DNA of 64,000 bases from Bacteroidota bacterium (GTDB lineage: Bacteria > Bacteroidota > Bacteroidia > Bacteroidales > VadinHA17), in assembly GCA_016718875.1 (NCBI GenBank), contig JADKBL010000058.1, forward strand, positions 1 through 64,000, read 5' to 3'. Below, piece after piece: positions 63,774 through 64,000 of the stretch. The number at the start of each line of letters is the position of its first letter. Within the stretch, counting starts at the first letter, position 1. A program made the position numbers and the translations under genes. The notes beneath the pieces were generated by a model that had not been told where the DNA came from, did not search any database, and saw only the letters and a list, made by a program, of their open reading frames with translations.

Positions 63774-64000
63774 ATGACTGATAACGAAGATATTCAGGGT
63801 CAGTCCGGTGAAGAGATCCGGATGCCCGAAATAAAATATAAGCCCGGTAACAATAAACTCGATTCATTTAACTGGCTCAGGGATATTCCTGCAGTAACTG
63901 ATGAGAATGAAATTGTTGAGGTTCGTTTTAAGAATACCCGAAAGGGATTCTTCAGAAATGTAAATTCGCTGAGGCTGGAGATTGGTGATATTGTGGCTGT
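63774..64000 (+). CDS. ricT: RicT/PSP1-domain protein, N-terminal part (cut by window end)
   Basis: The partial frame reads MTDNEDIQGQSGEEIRMPEI, then SFNWLRDIPAVTDENEIVEV and RFKNTRKGFFRNVNSLRLEI before the window ends. This matches the start of Bacteroidota PSP1/RicT (YaaT-like) proteins, which have the pattern VEVRFKN.RK.FFRN...L..GDIVAVE and later cysteines for an Fe-S cluster. Gene order holB then ricT is typical of Bacteroidota. It may act in RNA processing or, by analogy, in complex assembly. The rest lies outside the window. Confidence 0.8.
   Translation, partial: MTDNEDIQGQSGEEIRMPEIKYKPGNNKLDSFNWLRDIPAVTDENEIVEVRFKNTRKGFFRNVNSLRLEIGDIVA

Overview
The window reads as chromosomal DNA of a Bacteroidota bacterium, most likely Bacteroidales/Marinilabiliales and possibly a draft or metagenome assembly. 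Supporting this: AT-rich coding, repeated matches to the Bacteroidota -7 promoter element (TAnnTTTG), two TonB receptors with CarboxypepD-like N-termini, HYC_CC_PP, DUF1207 and DUF4153 proteins, and the Bacteroidota gene order holB-ricT at the right edge.

Layout. 0-0.8 kb: remnant of an acyl-CoA synthetase/XRE-cupin operon, broken in several frames. 0.9-2.7 kb: a tRNA-Gln(CUG) gene, an ORF6N DNA-binding protein with a striking palindrome, and two copies of a ~136-bp repeat carrying a tRNA-Gln 3'-half. 2.7-8 kb: Tat-exported TudS-related protein, Fe-S aldo/keto reductase, lipoprotein, TPR/SpoIIE phosphatase. 8.1-10.4 kb: membrane protein, winged-helix regulator and DUF4153 protein sharing an operator-like motif. 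10.6-14.1 kb: TPR protein ending in a 107-nt poly-C tract, RidA, GH16, PQQ-type propeller. 14.3-24.6 kb: potassium block, Kup divergent from kdpF-like/kdpABC/kdpDE. 24.6-34.8 kb: a leftward run holding the most unusual locus, a DUF4213/DUF364 protein translationally coupled to a fusion of ECF-transporter-like membrane domains with a THEP1-type NTPase, then DUF1207; after it come a broken GH43-like protein, sugar isomerase, creatininase, Ser-type sulfatase, coiled-coil and OmpA proteins. 35-41 kb: broken acetate transporter, TerB-like, GT39, then a rightward metal-uptake module (HYC_CC_PP, TonB receptor, HMA chaperone). 41-64 kb: mostly housekeeping: TcdA, TatD, GltX, threonine degradation (tdh, kbl), B12-dependent ribonucleotide reductase, Oar-like receptor, KdtA, a NarL-type two-component pair, YraN, YjbR, C1 protease, LuxE-like protein, Pgk, Tpx, HolB (in-frame stop) and the start of RicT.

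Intact-looking genes between 11 and 35.6 kb carry seven frame breaks, six of them single-base-type shifts in short homopolymers, whereas 36-63 kb has none. I describe those genes as whole but frameshifted and flag sequencing error as the leading explanation. Many intergenic gaps in the right half hold hairpins built from repeated 7-8-nt words.

All names rest on reading motifs and family resemblance by eye. No database search was possible.
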